In this document: piece after piece, positions 30,341 to 39,864 of the stretch
Numbering within the stretch: position 1 is the stretch's first letter
Layout: every line of letters begins with the position of its first letter
DNA from: Megalonaias nervosa
Taxonomy: Eukaryota; Mollusca; Bivalvia; Unionida; Unionidae
Reading direction: 5' to 3'
Assembly: GCA_016617855.1 (NCBI GenBank)
Contig: JAECUM010017389.1
Coordinates: forward strand, 1-64,000
DNA length: 64,000 nucleotides
Notes under the pieces: generated by a model
The model's database searches: none
What the model was told of the DNA's origin: nothing
The model's input: only the letters and a program-made list of their open reading frames with translations
Position numbers and translations under genes: made by a program

Positions 30341-31828
30341 GTTTGCGCCAGATGTTTGGCAATATAGGAGGCTAAATCTTGTTCTTGTTTTGGCCAGTTG
30401 AACATGACTATGTCCTCTTCGTCTTTGTCTTTTTCTGTGGGTTCCAAGATATCCTCCCATTCCATTTCCAAAGATTTTCTACCATTCAAAGAGGGATAAG
30501 AGTCTTCCATAGCTTCTAATAGCCCAGAATGACGTCTCTCAAACTGTTGCTTTCTATGGTATTGTCGAATTTGGCATACAAGATGACGTTCTGCAAACTG
30601 AAGTTCCACACGAATCTGGCCAGATTTTATAGGGTGGAAATGTCCCTCGTCGCTGCCTTGGTCAGGAGTGAAATCAAAGGCCCACAAAGCGTAACCTCCT
30701 GCATAATCGTCGTACGAAATGCCGTGGCAGGTGTTGGTCCCTAGCTGTCCGGTGGCTTTGTACATGGACAAGAACGATCTCAAGTAATTCTTCTTGGTGT
30801 CTTCAAAACTAAGTTCGAAGGGTCTGGTACACAAGGTTTTGCTATCGCGACTGACGTCGATCTTGGACACTCTGTAGTGCTTAAACTCGAAAGGATTGCC
30901 AATGACGGCTCCGCTGAGGGCTGCATTGCTGACGATACCAACGATTAAACGTTTGGGTAACTGTCCTTGGAACAGATGATCTTCGATCTTGGATCGGAGT
31001 CGAGAGGCAATAATGAAGGTTTTCACTTCCACGCTCGTATCGGATACTTGGCGGTCGTTCTGCTCAAAGTGTGACTGATGTCGTTTCCCACTTTAGGTAA
31101 CACTTCCAAACATCGCAGGTAGAGTCTGGCTTCTTGGATGATGGTTTTGTACTCGTTGGCATGGGCCATCAAATGGAAAGTGGTACTGCTAAGATTCAGT
31201 CTCAAGCGGATATCCACTCCGTTCAGCAAATACTTCTCTTGTAACCACATGTCCAAATGCAAACCATCCATTAGTTCTAAACTACGTCCTTGCAAGATTT
31301 TCTTTCGATAGTCGTTAAATCCCACATTGTCAGGATCGTCATCTGCTGTCACAACTATGTCTTTAAACTTAGCCCCGCCTGCTGTGTCAGGTTTCCATAC
31401 GACGCAAGTATCCAGATGAGTGTTCTGGGCCTCTTTCCTGTACGTCAAGAGATTTTCCAAGTAGGCTTGGTAAGGGTAAGTATCCATCCTACTGCTGACT
31501 AGTTTGTTATTCAAGTACAAATCCACTTCGCTGAACAAGGAATGCATGATATGCATGAAATTGTTGACGGGAGCTACTCTAGCATCGGCTCCCAGATTGG
31601 TGTCGTTCGTTGTGATCACTTTGATTTTCAAATACAGTAACTTCTTTTCAAATCCATTTAATCTTCAGGCTGTCCTTTCATTTAAAATTCGATGGGAGCT
31701 GAATCTGTCAAAGAGGAGACAGGATTAAATACTACCAATTGGGATTCTTGTATCGTCATCATGGTGGGTGGCATGGCAAACAGATCCATTTCTGACTTGG
31801 AACATTCTCAAGACTCTCGGTGCATCAT
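30328..31828 (-). pseudogene. Major-capsid-like protein (F54H12.2-like), N-terminal stops and two frameshifts
   Basis: The frame from ATG 31828 holds SEMDLFAMPPTMMTIQESQL but has a TGA after MMHRES and TAA/TGA codons before 31,640. It then shifts to the frame 31,631-31,023 with VAPVNNFMHIMHSLFSEVDL and TYPYQAYLENLLTYRKEAQN, and near 31,030 to the frame ending at 30,328 with FQGQLPKRLIVGIVSNAALS, YAGGYALWAFDFTPDQG and RVELQFAE. This layout (ELDLF start, NNxxHSLFS-x-DxxLN, QLPKRxxxGxV, FDxTPDQ) is the invertebrate F54H12.2-like family, which I take as the double-jelly-roll major capsid protein. About 500 codons, normal for it. Confidence 0.8.
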
Positions 31829-31835
31829 TTTTGTC

Positions 31836-32250
31836 TCACTGTGTTTTTAAATAATCAAAAACGTCTAATTCTCCGACGGTTCTTCTTTTCTTTGTCTTTC
31901 TAGCTCTGGGTGTGTGAAGTCCTCTGGAGGGGCGTTTCCTTCGTCTCTTTCTGCCTTGTCCTTGCTGTGGCGTCAGGGAAACAGGAATGCCTGACTGGGC
32001 ATCTTCCATGGCATTTATAACAGTTTCTCGTCGGCTCAAAATGTCTTTGCCCGTTTGAAGCAGAACATTTTTGCCTGCTCTCAAGAAAGCTTCTTTGGGG
32101 TTTTGTTTGTCTATGATGACATTTTGGAGAAATTCTTTGATTTGCGTCCAAAAGACATCTTTCAAGGCGTGCAATCCTCGTGTCAACATCGGTTTCAAAG
32201 CGGGGACCACCGAACGAACGCCGATTTCATCATATATTCTAAACCATGTC
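31836..32250 (-). CDS. Basic core-type protein (pX/pVI-like) with nuclear-localisation-like Arg/Lys clusters
   Basis: The frame ending at 31,836 encodes a helical N-terminal part (LKPMLTRGLHALKDVFWTQI), a middle with DILSRRETVINAMED and a strongly basic end (RKRRRKRPSRGLHTPRARKT) followed by acidic ELDVFDYLKTQ. No ATG precedes the GTG at 32,210 nearby, although the frame is open further upstream. It sits between penton-like and capsid genes. It could coat or condense DNA; an enzymatic role is unlikely. Confidence 0.5.
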
Positions 32251-32290
32251 CTCGCTGTCCAGCGACTCCTCTGTACGCTTAATACATGAC

Positions 32291-33190
32291 TTACAAGTCG
32301 TTAGAGAATCGTTTTCGAAAATGGAGTTACAACGTAACATTCCCATTGGAGAATGGGATATTTTGTCCCAGATCTCCTTTTCTACCAATGTTGACAGTGT
32401 CGAAATACGACTTACGGACGGGAAAATAATGAGGATGTACCAATTTGCGGTGAACGTGATAGGTGTTATTGGTTGTAACAGAATCCACTTTGAAAGGAAT
32501 GACTCGCAATAACGGTGCTGATGTGTGTCCCACCACGTTGTACTGCTATACATTGGAGTACACAAAGATCAAATTCACTCATTCGTTCAGTTCTATAGGG
32601 TAACGAAAATACTTGTAAAATCAATCGTTGTTGTTGATGTTTCTGGAATTGGAGTACAACCTGAGGTCTCCACCCAATATCTCAAACAAAGCAGGGGAAA
32701 AAGTGATGGATAATGTTTTGGCATCAGTAAATTTCATCAATATGCGACGAGCTATTTTGTGGCACTCGATGGTGACACTTCGTTTGGTTTTGTCCAGGGC
32801 TTTGCCAAATCGATCGTCGAGAATAGCACCAATCGTTTCCACCAAATGTTGACCGCTGAAATAATAGCCTACTGGAATTTTCATAGCATAGATGCTTAAG
32901 GCAGCATTGCCTGGTGATGGCTTTTTGAATTCGTAAAAACCAGGATCGTTGGCATCCAACTGTTGTTGCACATGTTCGTTCAGGATTTCGACCCAAGACT
33001 TCGTTTGATTTCCACTGGCATTTAGGACTTGTGTAAGGTGAATCATTTTGACCAAAGCCACTTCCCAATGGCCTTCGTGATCCAATTGGATGGCCTGAGG
33101 TAATTTGACCGTGAAACAGAACAAAGTATTGTGGGGAAACACATCCATGGAACTGTCATTAGGTAATGTTAAGTAAAATTGGTTATTCAT
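32291..33190 (-). pseudogene. Penton-like minor capsid protein (frameshift and one late stop)
   Basis: ATG 33190 (MNNQFYLTLPNDSSMDVFPH) opens 189 codons with FTVKLPQAIQLDHEGHWEVA, the start pattern of the Polinton minor capsid protein (xxLPxxxxLxGxWEVAL). Near 32,621 the frame is lost; from 32,536 another frame gives APLLRVIPFKVDS, HPHYFPVRKSYFDTV and PFSNGNVTL, then a TAA where Gln is likely, then LHFRKRF ending at 32,291. The (A)PLLR(V/I)IP and Y-(F/P)-x(3-5)-FD-V-I pattern is typical of its C-terminal half. Expected to form the vertices of the capsid. Confidence 0.75.
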
Positions 33191-33335
33191 AATCCCAGAG
33201 TTCTGCTGTCCGATTAGTCACCGGAGGTCAGAGGAGTGTCTAAAAGAGGATTGTTGTTGTTGTTGTTTTGGTGGTGACTGTTGGGAGGGTGACTGACGTT
33301 GGTCGTAAGGGTTCCGTTGTTACCATTAGAGTATT

Positions 33336-33620
33336 TCAGGAAGGATTAGGGAGAAGGTAACTGATGCAATTGCTCAGTAAAATGGTAAACAATTGTTTGT
33401 CTCCTTGTTGCAAACTAAAATTGGCAATGGCAGCACCGATGACACAATACACCACAAAGATTTGGCAGAGAAAGACGATTTTCGTTTTAGGCACACGTTC
33501 TCCACTCCACACCTACAAGGGTTGCTTCTTTAAATCTTGCACAGAAGAACTGGATGAAGGAGTGGTCACTGTGGTGGTTGAAGCTGCGTTGAAGGGTATG
33601 ATGGTCACTTTTTTATAGTC
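33336..33620 (-). pseudogene. Small membrane protein, one in-frame TAG
   Basis: A minus-strand frame with a Ser/Thr-rich leader (TTTVTTPSSSSSVQDLKKQP), a TAG, then VWSGERVPKTKIVFLCQIFV leading into a hydrophobic segment (VVYCVIGAAIANFSL) and a second one (LFTILLSNCISYLLPNPS), stop at 33,336. The ERxP ... two membrane helices ... LLxxCxxYLLPNP layout is a small Polinton membrane protein I recognise by eye. No ATG in frame. It overlaps the end of the integrase by a few bases. Confidence 0.5.
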
Positions 33621-34824
33621 GATGATGTGCTTTGAATTCTTTGATACGACATTTTCCCACTTTAAGGGTTCTTCGATTGAGAATGCTTTCGATGTCGTAC
33701 ACTTCGTCTTCTTTTTTGGTCACAAGTTGTAACTCGGGCAAGTAAAAAGTTCCTTTTACACTTTCCCGTTCATGTCTTCCAATTCATAGATTGCAGTATG
33801 ACGACCACGCACTCGTCCAGTGACACGAAACAATTCGGTGGTCCAGTTGGGTAAGTAACCTTTATCGAAAGTGCGTTTGGTTTTGCCAATGCGCACCCAG
33901 TCTCCCGTCGTCAACACTCCACCTTTCTTGGGGACAGCCACAGTCGGGTCAGTACCAAACAGGCGCTCGAAGACGGTCACTTCGTTGTCGGGAATCACCT
34001 CCGGGGGGGGGGGGCACATCCGATGCGCCGATGGTAAGATCGATTGTACGCTTTGACCAGGTGAGGTAAGACGTCGATGTACTTGAGAGTGTGTTGATGC
34101 ATAAAATATTTCCACATGCTTTCTTTAAAGGTGCGTTGGAAACGTTCCACGATGCTGGCTTTGGTTTCAATTCTTTTTGGAAAGCTTGGTTCAGAAATTC
34201 GGTGCCTTTGTCAGTTTGCCATCGAAGAGTGTGACGACCGCTTTGTTACAACACCAGTTTTAGCGCTCGCACTAACTCAGTGTTCGATTTGGAAGTCAAT
34301 GGCACGACGCAGGCAAATTTGGAAAAGACGTCGATGACACAAAACAAATATTTGTAGCCACGATTGTAGTGGCCAAATGAGAGACATCGACTAAATCGGC
34401 TTGTCATTGATGATCGATACCCTCCACTCGGGTGCTATTTGTGGAAAATGTTCGTCGAATGGGTTTGTGTAAGGTGTACGTGGCTTGTTCTTGTAACCCT
34501 CGTCGCACTTGAGGTAAACGAGCATTTTTCAGTTGGGTCTTCGCATCACGATACAATTTCTGAACTCCTCCGTAACCTGCAGGATGGGATGGATCGTAGT
34601 AAATGCTGGCTAACACATTCTCTGTTAGGACTTTTTTTTTAATAAGTCACCCATTCTTCACAAATGCTGCCCTTTTCTTCGTGTGTTATTTTCTTGGATT
34701 GTAATGCTTTGCGTGTCCGACAAGCAATAGGTGTCGAGGAGGATGTCTGAAGAGGGGTAATCAGTTCTTGTTTAACTTCTGTCTTCACCTTCCTTTTCTC
34801 TTCTGTGGAAGAAGGGGTTGCCAT
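33613..34824 (-). pseudogene. Polinton-type integrase, at least four frameshifts
   Basis: ATG 34824 (MATPSSTEEKRKVKTEVKQE) leads to a basic N-terminus, broken at a T9 run (34,631-34,639). Next frame: YDPSHPAGYGGVQKLYRDAK, the zinc-binding-type N-terminal domain. First catalytic Asp in the QADLVDV segment (about 34,395); second in LRWQTDKGTEF (about 34,200); Glu in SIVERFQRTFKESMW (about 34,135), all in different frames. A G12 run at 34,003-34,014 shifts again to VRIGKTKRTFDKGYLPNWTT and ELFRVTGRVRGRHTAIYELE, the C-terminal beta-barrel, ending near KCRIKEFKAHH at 33,613. All three catalytic residues are present, unlike in Polinton 1. Confidence 0.8.
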
Positions 34825-34831
34825 CAACGTT

Positions 34832-35226
34832 TTAATCCAACCAATTCTGGATGTCGCTGGTGTTAACTTGAGTACTTTTTATGGTTGAGTTTGAAGCTGT
34901 TCTTCTCCTTTTTCTGTCTTGATCACTGGAGGTGGTGGTGTTGGCCGTGGCGATGGACTTTTCATCAGTCTTAAAATTTTTCAGAGTCGGTGGAGCTGTT
35001 TCGTCTAAAGCTTTCTGGTGAAAGAGTTGAAGTCGTTGCAACACTTGACCGTACCGTTGAGAATTTTCCGTTTCTGACAAATCACTGCGATCCATCAACG
35101 ATTGCAATTCGTGTTGTAACTAGGACATTTCGGTCAAATGAGCGTTGGGAGGTAAATGCGGGGTCCGTTGTTCTTGCCAACGATGGAATTCCATCCATCA
35201 TTTGTAAGGCACTTAAGTCCGTTTAG
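34832..35226 (-). pseudogene. Small helical Polinton protein (MDRSDL motif)
   Basis: The frame 35,107-34,832 starts without ATG at QSLMDRSDLSETENSQRYGQ, followed by VLQRLQLFHQKALDE and a basic, Ser/Thr-rich tail (SSDQDRKRRRTASNSTIKST). A (L)xDRSD(L/I)S-x(5-7)-YxQxLQRxxxxH helix is a small protein I associate with Polintons. Possible N-terminal sequence in another frame runs to about 35,226. Function unknown; a scaffold or capsid-internal role would fit. Confidence 0.4.
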
Positions 35227-35248
35227 TCCTTCTATCAGACTGCAAATG

Positions 35249-35700
35249 TCACGTCCGAGATCTTTTGACCCCAGAGACCCCTTTCATCTTCTTGATCCTT
35301 TTCATCTTTGAGCTATTTGTGAAGCAGTAGCTCTCACGAATCCTGTAATCAGTGGTGCCAATGTGGCTTTTAGTATGGGAGCTAACAGCAGATGCACTAA
35401 TCCTCCGCGTTGCACCAACATCGTTTTTTTGACGGATGTGTATTTTCGTTTGGACCATTTGGCGAAGAACGTGTCGCTGCTTGCCTAAGCATTCTTTCTG
35501 ATGTGGAAACAAAGGTATCGTTCCTTTCAAGACATTCAGACAACATTTGCACACGGTATCGATGACGACTTTGGAGGCGGTTTGAATGAATTGTTTTCAC
35601 ATGGGTGGAAGGGCTTTGAATAGGACGGACAACACGTCCCAATGTTTGGCTAAACAAGGAGGCAGTCCTTTCCTTTTTTTACTTTGGGGGGTAGAAGAGG
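35249..35700 (-). pseudogene. Small cationic virion protein, copy 2 (frameshifts)
   Basis: Segments in three frames: LPPCLAKHWDVLSVLFKALP, then CKCCLNVLKGTIPLFPHQKE and HVLRQMVQTKIHIRQK, then VQRGGLVHLLLAPILKATLA near 35,380. The order (aromatic/basic helix; C-NVLKGxIPL; xxLRxMxxxxxxxxxK; QRGG plus hydrophobic Leu/Ala tail) matches the small cationic protein at 36.7-37.0 kb and similar ones in other Polintons. Probably a core or vertex-associated peptide with a membrane-active tail. Confidence 0.5.
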
Positions 35701-35849
35701 GATAGTTTCTGGGTCGGGGGTGACATCTTGTTTTGTTCCGGGGTACACGCAAAAATGCACTGACGTCGATGACTTGGCACACGCCCTTTAATCTTATTTT
35801 TTTGGAGTAGGTCGATGGGTGTGTAACTAGTCTTTTTGACGAACATTGA

Positions 35850-36125
35850 CTATCGCTTCGTCAAAAATATGACGACATTTTTTTTATATCGCCAAGCAAT
35901 CCTCCCCTTTGGTTGGTCCTCTTTCTCTTTGGACGATGGGGTCTTTATTGGGGTAGACGTCAATGTTTGGCTAAGCGTTTTTTCGGATTCCGGGTCAAAG
36001 GACGAGACTGTTTTTTTCTTTTTCTTTTCTATTTTGGACAGGAGAATGGCAATATTGGTGGCGGTGTGCAGTTCTTTTAGGGTACATCTTTTGCGGCTTA
36101 GGAGCACAAAAACACGGATACCCAT
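35850..36125 (-). CDS. Hypothetical Lys/Ser/Thr-rich protein
   Basis: Frame of 91 codons, start Met at 36125 (MGIRVFVLLSRKRCTLKELH): a hydrophobic N-terminus, an A-rich Lys tract (IEKKKKKTVSSF) and a Thr/Ser/Pro-rich tail (SQTLTSTPIKTPSSKEKEDQ). Not recognised. The A/T-rich tract could hide a frameshift. Confidence 0.35.
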   Translation of the reverse strand: MGIRVFVLLSRKRCTLKELHTATNIAILLSKIEKKKKKTVSSFDPESEKTLSQTLTSTPIKTPSSKEKEDQPKGRIAWRYKKNVVIFLTKR

Positions 36126-36174
36126 CGTTTGCCACAGGCCACTTTATAGTGGAATGCGTCGCAACTGATTGCCA

Positions 36175-36705
36175 TCATGCTTCGTGGAGGGGTCTCAACG
36201 GACTAAATCGGGTCAGTTCTTGCTTGGATAAATCTAGTAAACTCTGTAACATGCCCATCTCTCTTGGTCTTTGACTTTTGGGGAAGAGTACTTTGTTAGC
36301 AGCTGCCGCAGCATCTAAAGAGGTGGAGGGTGTCACAGCTGGAGGAGAAGTTCCTGGAGATACGGATTTCCATTTTGTCATCAAATTACGAAAGACGCGT
36401 GTAAAGTTGGGTTTGGCTGGTATCATCAGCAACAGAGAAGTGAAAGAACCCGAGGATACTGGAAACACCGTCACCGTCGCTGCAGGTCGTTGTTTTGGGA
36501 CGTGAGGTCGCGTCCTGGCCGAAGTACCTCTCTTGCGGGTAGAAAGTGTTTTCTGGGGTCTTTTCTGTGGATTTTTCTTTTTCTTTTTCTGAGGATTTTT
36601 CTTTTTCTTAGGCTGAGACCTGGTCTTGACACCACTGCTCTTTTTCTTCTGGGAACGTTTGGGTCGCGGAGTGACTTTTTTCTTGGGGATGTCTTTGGGG
36701 GGCAT
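36175..36705 (-). CDS. Lys/Pro-rich basic protein with histone-H1-like N-terminal half
   Basis: Intact frame of 176 codons from ATG 36705 (MPPKDIPKKKVTPRPKRSQK). The first 75 residues are almost purely Lys/Arg/Pro/Ser (repeats of NPQKKKKKNPQKRPQ), as in histone H1 tails or viral core proteins. The rest is Ser/Pro-rich with a helical end (MGMLQSLLDLSKQELTRF). It would bind and condense DNA in the virion, an inference from composition. No histone-type stem-loop follows it. Confidence 0.6.
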   Translation of the reverse strand: MPPKDIPKKKVTPRPKRSQKKKSSGVKTRSQPKKKKNPQKKKKKNPQKRPQKTLSTRKRGTSARTRPHVPKQRPAATVTVFPVSSGSFTSLLLMIPAKPNFTRVFRNLMTKWKSVSPGTSPPAVTPSTSLDAAAAANKVLFPKSQRPREMGMLQSLLDLSKQELTRFSPLRPLHEA

Positions 36706-37032
36706 TGGGATCCCATTTTAAGAGGGAGCGAATGATGACACCTCCTAGAGAACCGCTACCTCCAGGTTTCAAAATGGTTAGCTTTTTGGTCTGAGTGTCG
36801 ATGCGGAGATCTGCCAGTTGCGTCAAGGCTACTTTGTTTGTCTCAAAAAGCGTTTGGTTTCATTTGGAATGTGAATGATGCCATGCAGCAATTGACGTGC
36901 TGTCACCGTAAAAGATGACTTTTTGAGACTGGCTTCTAAGACACGAGCACGTATTTGTGGATTTTTTTCGCGACTGATGCCGTACAAGGCACGAATCAAT
37001 TTGACGGGAAGATGAGACTGAAGGGACGTCAT
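36690..37032 (-). pseudogene. Small cationic virion protein, copy 1 (one frameshift)
   Basis: ATG 37032 (MTSLQSHLPVKLIRALYGIS), then ARQLLHGIIHIPNETKRFLR; a frameshift near 36,835 leads to LTQLADLRIDTQTKKLTILK and GGSGSLGGVIIRSLLKW. It matches, block for block, the protein at 35.25-35.70 kb: LP-x-Lx(K/R) start, (L/V)L-G-I-(P/H)I, basic middle, GG plus hydrophobic tail. The two are paralogues separated by the H1-like gene. Its 3' end overlaps the start of that gene. Confidence 0.5.
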
Positions 37033-37072
37033 GTTGACAATGTGTGAGACAGACCAAAAGTGACCGAGGTTT

Positions 37073-37814
37073 TTATAGATTTTTTTTTAAGTCGATGGGG
37101 ACGTGTACACGACAGGCCCTCCGTCTTGGCACCAGTGGTGAAACAGATGGGCACGAAATCGCAAATAATCGTGGGTCGTGGGATTTAACTCCATGAGTAA
37201 ATAGGCGTGTGGGGTTTGAGTGGCATCGTCGTACGCATAAGTCAGCCAAAGAATTTCCTAACTGTTTGGCTAACACTTGCACTTGCGATTTATCTCTAGG
37301 GCTTTTAAATAAGACCACATAATGAGCATTCAGACTGATGGTGCGATGGGCTTTACTTTGTTGAAACAAATTTTCGGTGATGTAAACGACACTGTCATTA
37401 CGATGATGCCCTTTGCGCGTAAACCACAGTTTAATTTCTTCTTCGTCTTCTCATAACATACCGTCGAAGATAACCAGATGAGTTTGACTGGGTTCAGACA
37501 CGATCCCGTTGTCTTTGCCAGGAATGCCTCCACCAACATGATGGAATCGCCTTGACTTCTCTCAGGAGGCTGTACACCGACTGCCAGTCTTTGTAACACT
37601 ATACGATACGTTGAGGTGGACGATCGATCAGATGATGTTTATATTTGACAAACACATGTTTGACAAACTCGGTTTTGCCTGAACCCCTATGTCCAGCAAT
37701 TAACATCTTAAAGGGATGGTGATGATACAAGGCCTCTCATCTGGCACGATCTAAGTTTTCGTCGATGACTTTGAAAATGGTGGAAGAGGGAACAGAGACA
37801 GCAGTGGTAGCCAT
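37073..37814 (-). pseudogene. A32/FtsK-HerA-type packaging ATPase, several stops and frameshifts
   Basis: ATG 37814 (MATTAVSVPSSTIFKVIDEN). Walker A GHRGSGKTEF at about residue 40 with an in-frame stop shortly before it. After a frame change, Walker B is THLVIFDGML (about 37,470), directly followed by a TGA and acidic EDEEEIKLWF. SLNAHYVVLFKSPRDKSQVQ and VQVLAKQLGNS follow in another frame, and the C-terminus (DYLRFRAHLF ... PVVYTSPST) in a third. It is the genome-packaging motor of the element. Not closely similar to the Polinton 1 enzyme apart from the motifs. Confidence 0.8.
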
Positions 37815-37900
37815 TATGTAGGGAATGTCACGTTTGAAACGAAGACAGACAAGACAAGAGTTCTTATACTTTTTCCGGACACGTTTATTTCAAAAACTTT

Positions 37901-38125
37901 TTAAAATGGAACACGAAAGACAAAATTACGTAAGAGCCAAATGGTTAAGTACATCGATAAAATACACATCAAAACGATCAAAGTGGAATATAAACAAGTC
38001 ACTGTACAACATTTTTGGTGACGATGGTATGGTGTCCAAGGGGCGGTAGGTAATGTTCTTAAAGTCTCTACACTTGGCACAGTCACACAAGGGTCCCCCC
38101 GGAATGGTCTTTCGGGGATGTCCAT
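37901..38125 (-). CDS. Small C-tail-anchored membrane protein (hypothetical)
   Basis: A 74-codon frame from the Met at 38125 (MDIPERPFRGDPCVTVPSVE). Its C-terminal half is one hydrophobic helix (YSTLIVLMCILSMYLTIWLL) ending in basic RNFVFRVPF. In an overlapping frame of the same DNA a cluster CDCAKC is seen, so the N-terminal reading is uncertain. Located between ATPase and BIR genes. Confidence 0.4.
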   Translation of the reverse strand: MDIPERPFRGDPCVTVPSVETLRTLPTAPWTPYHRHQKCCTVTCLYSTLIVLMCILSMYLTIWLLRNFVFRVPF

Positions 38126-38199
38126 GTCGGTGATGATCCTGCCCTGAATGGAGTGGTTTTCGTCGGTCTAGTGTTCTTCTGATACTCTAACACAGGTTA

Positions 38200-38702
38200 A
38201 AGGACACTTTTTTCACTGAACGTTTGAATTTATGATCACAAATCTTGGGCATAGTTTGCCTCTTCTTTTGTCCAAGCCTCGAAACCCAAACTTTTCCAGT
38301 CACATACATCTGGCCAGTGAGGGTGTAAGTCACAAGCTACACACACATCTCGTAAACATCTTCAGTGACTAAAAGTTGACGAATCTTTTTAACCCGTAGA
38401 GGTCGAGAAGCATCGAGATAAAGGCGCAAAGCTTTTAACAGAATGTGTCTCTCATGTACATTTAAAGGTACCACCCTCATGTTTTTGGTGGTACTTAAGA
38501 GTACAGATCGTACAGAGCCCACAAGGAATCACTGGTAAACGAAATCCCAGAAAGGAAGTCACTAAGACACACCACAAGACGACCCAAATTCATTGGATAC
38601 AGTTCTCGTAAAAAGCGTTTGGTAATCCACCACAGTCTGAATACTGTCACTGATTTCCTTCCAAGGCAATTATTTTATCACTAATGATAAAAGTCATGAC
38701 AT
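38200..38702 (-). pseudogene. Unknown Polinton 2 gene, frameshifts and stops
   Basis: A TATA-like GGGTATAAAACC (minus, about 38,720) precedes ATG codons at 38,702-38,694. The clearest segment is TKNMRVVPLNVHERHILLKA and LYLDASRPLRVKKIRQLLV (38,480-38,360); in a second frame CDLHPHWPDVCDWKS gives a Cys/His cluster near 38,300. At least three breaks. I do not recognise the family; the Cys/His cluster might be a zinc site or the remains of a BIR-like fold. Confidence 0.35.
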
Positions 38703-38790
38703 GGTAGCAAGGTTTTATACCCTCTTTCTGCCGGAGGTAATAAATGTACTTTCTGCACAGTACTGATCGTACTGCAGTGAAGTATCCAAA

Positions 38791-39168
38791 TTATTTAGTC
38801 AGTAACTCACACAACACACATCGCACAGACGTTTGCTCTTGAACCAAGATTTGTACGTGTAAAAGATTTTGGTAATCCTCTAACACTATCTCTGGGATTT
38901 GGTGCATTATGGCTAGCCTGTAAGAAGTAGGATGAGTAGCAACCAAAGTCTTCTGGTCCTCGATCAGTTGAACAACGTCTGACCACTGGAACGCTTTCAA
39001 ATGAATCAGGCCTCTCAAAGCATTCACGTACCAGTGGTTAAACCTTTGGTGACGTAATGGATGAAAATGCCCATTGCGTTGGACTTGTATTTTGACAGAC
39101 TCTCGGTAAAAGCGTTCTCTCAATTCCACGCGCAAACCACAAATGTTCTCTTGTAAAATATCCATCAA
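38791..39168 (-). CDS. Hypothetical helical protein next to the BIR genes
   Basis: Open frame of 125 codons (MMDILQENICGLRVELRERF) with start 3 nt after the stop of BIR protein 1. Predominantly helical, with Trp/Leu-rich centre (GLIHLKAFQWSDVVQLIEDQ). The spacing suggests co-transcription with, or derivation from the 3' part of, the BIR gene. The C-terminal Cys pair (SVRCVLCELL) does not make a RING finger. Unknown function. Confidence 0.45.
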   Translation of the reverse strand: MMDILQENICGLRVELRERFYRESVKIQVQRNGHFHPLRHQRFNHWYVNALRGLIHLKAFQWSDVVQLIEDQKTLVATHPTSYRLAIMHQIPEIVLEDYQNLLHVQILVQEQTSVRCVLCELLTK

Positions 39169-39172
39169 GAGA

Positions 39173-39772
39173 TTACTGAGGTAGTCCCACTAAAGGTAAG
39201 TAGTGACAGTGCGGAGACCATCGAGCATGTTCCAGGTAAGCGGAATCTATCTGCTCCCACTCGTGAAGTGACACACCGCAAATGAAGCACTCAACCTTAT
39301 CACCTTCGCCCAAGGTGATAAATCCGGCTCTGGCTAATTCTTTGGGGGTAGGTCCTTCCAGATATTTATGCCATATTCCTTGGATTTTTTGGAAACGACT
39401 TTCAAAGTCGCAATATTTAGACAAACGCACAGGGAAAGAATATTCTTCTTTCACAGGTTCATTTCGATGAGGGTACGGTGAAACCCGCCGTAGTTTGCTC
39501 TGGCATGGATGATATTCGCAGGGCGGTAGTTGCATGTTTTCAAGATGGAGGATGGCATCGACAATGAAAACTAGTAAAGTGATATGGTGTACGATAACGA
39601 GTGGTATCGCTTTCGCATCCATCAGGTTTGACATGCACACATCACTTTCCATGGTAGGTATTGTTGTAGTCATAGCAAACGTTCCCATGATGTGATACTG
39701 AATCGCTTTGGTCATAGCGTACGGCATCCCTGCCATCGCAAGGTACGGCATCGCACTCCACCTGAGAATCAC
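39173..39772 (-). CDS. BIR-domain protein 1 (inhibitor-of-apoptosis-like)
   Basis: Open frame of about 199 codons; no ATG at its 5' limit, the first Met (SAMPYLAMAGM) lying a few codons in. The C-terminal 75 residues are a BIR domain: YCDFESRFQKIQGIWHKYL, ELARAGFITLGEGDKVECF, then C-x2-C (CFIC) and H-x6-C (EHARWSPHC), the complete zinc ligand set, with the WE..D segment HEWEQIDSAY. IAP family BIRs bind caspases or IAP antagonists. There is no RING or second BIR. Found in a viral element it suggests control of host cell death, as IAPs do in baculoviruses and molluscan herpesviruses. Confidence 0.75.
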   Translation of the reverse strand: MILRWSAMPYLAMAGMPYAMTKAIQYHIMGTFAMTTTIPTMESDVCMSNLMDAKAIPLVIVHHITLLVFIVDAILHLENMQLPPCEYHPCQSKLRRVSPYPHRNEPVKEEYSFPVRLSKYCDFESRFQKIQGIWHKYLEGPTPKELARAGFITLGEGDKVECFICGVSLHEWEQIDSAYLEHARWSPHCHYLPLVGLPQ

Positions 39773-39864
39773 CGAACTTGAATGGTGTCTGTTTAAAAGG
39801 ATTCATCTTTCTCGCTTGGTGTTTGTAGTTACAATGAACTATCGGTCTTGGACGTTTTTCATTT

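Noticed and set aside
32239..32565. 108-codon minus frame overlapping the penton-like gene
   Set aside because: It is an out-of-frame shadow: the capsid-type motifs are in the other frames.
36175..36705. Captured histone H1 gene
   Set aside because: Only composition is H1-like; there is no globular winged-helix domain and no stem-loop after it.
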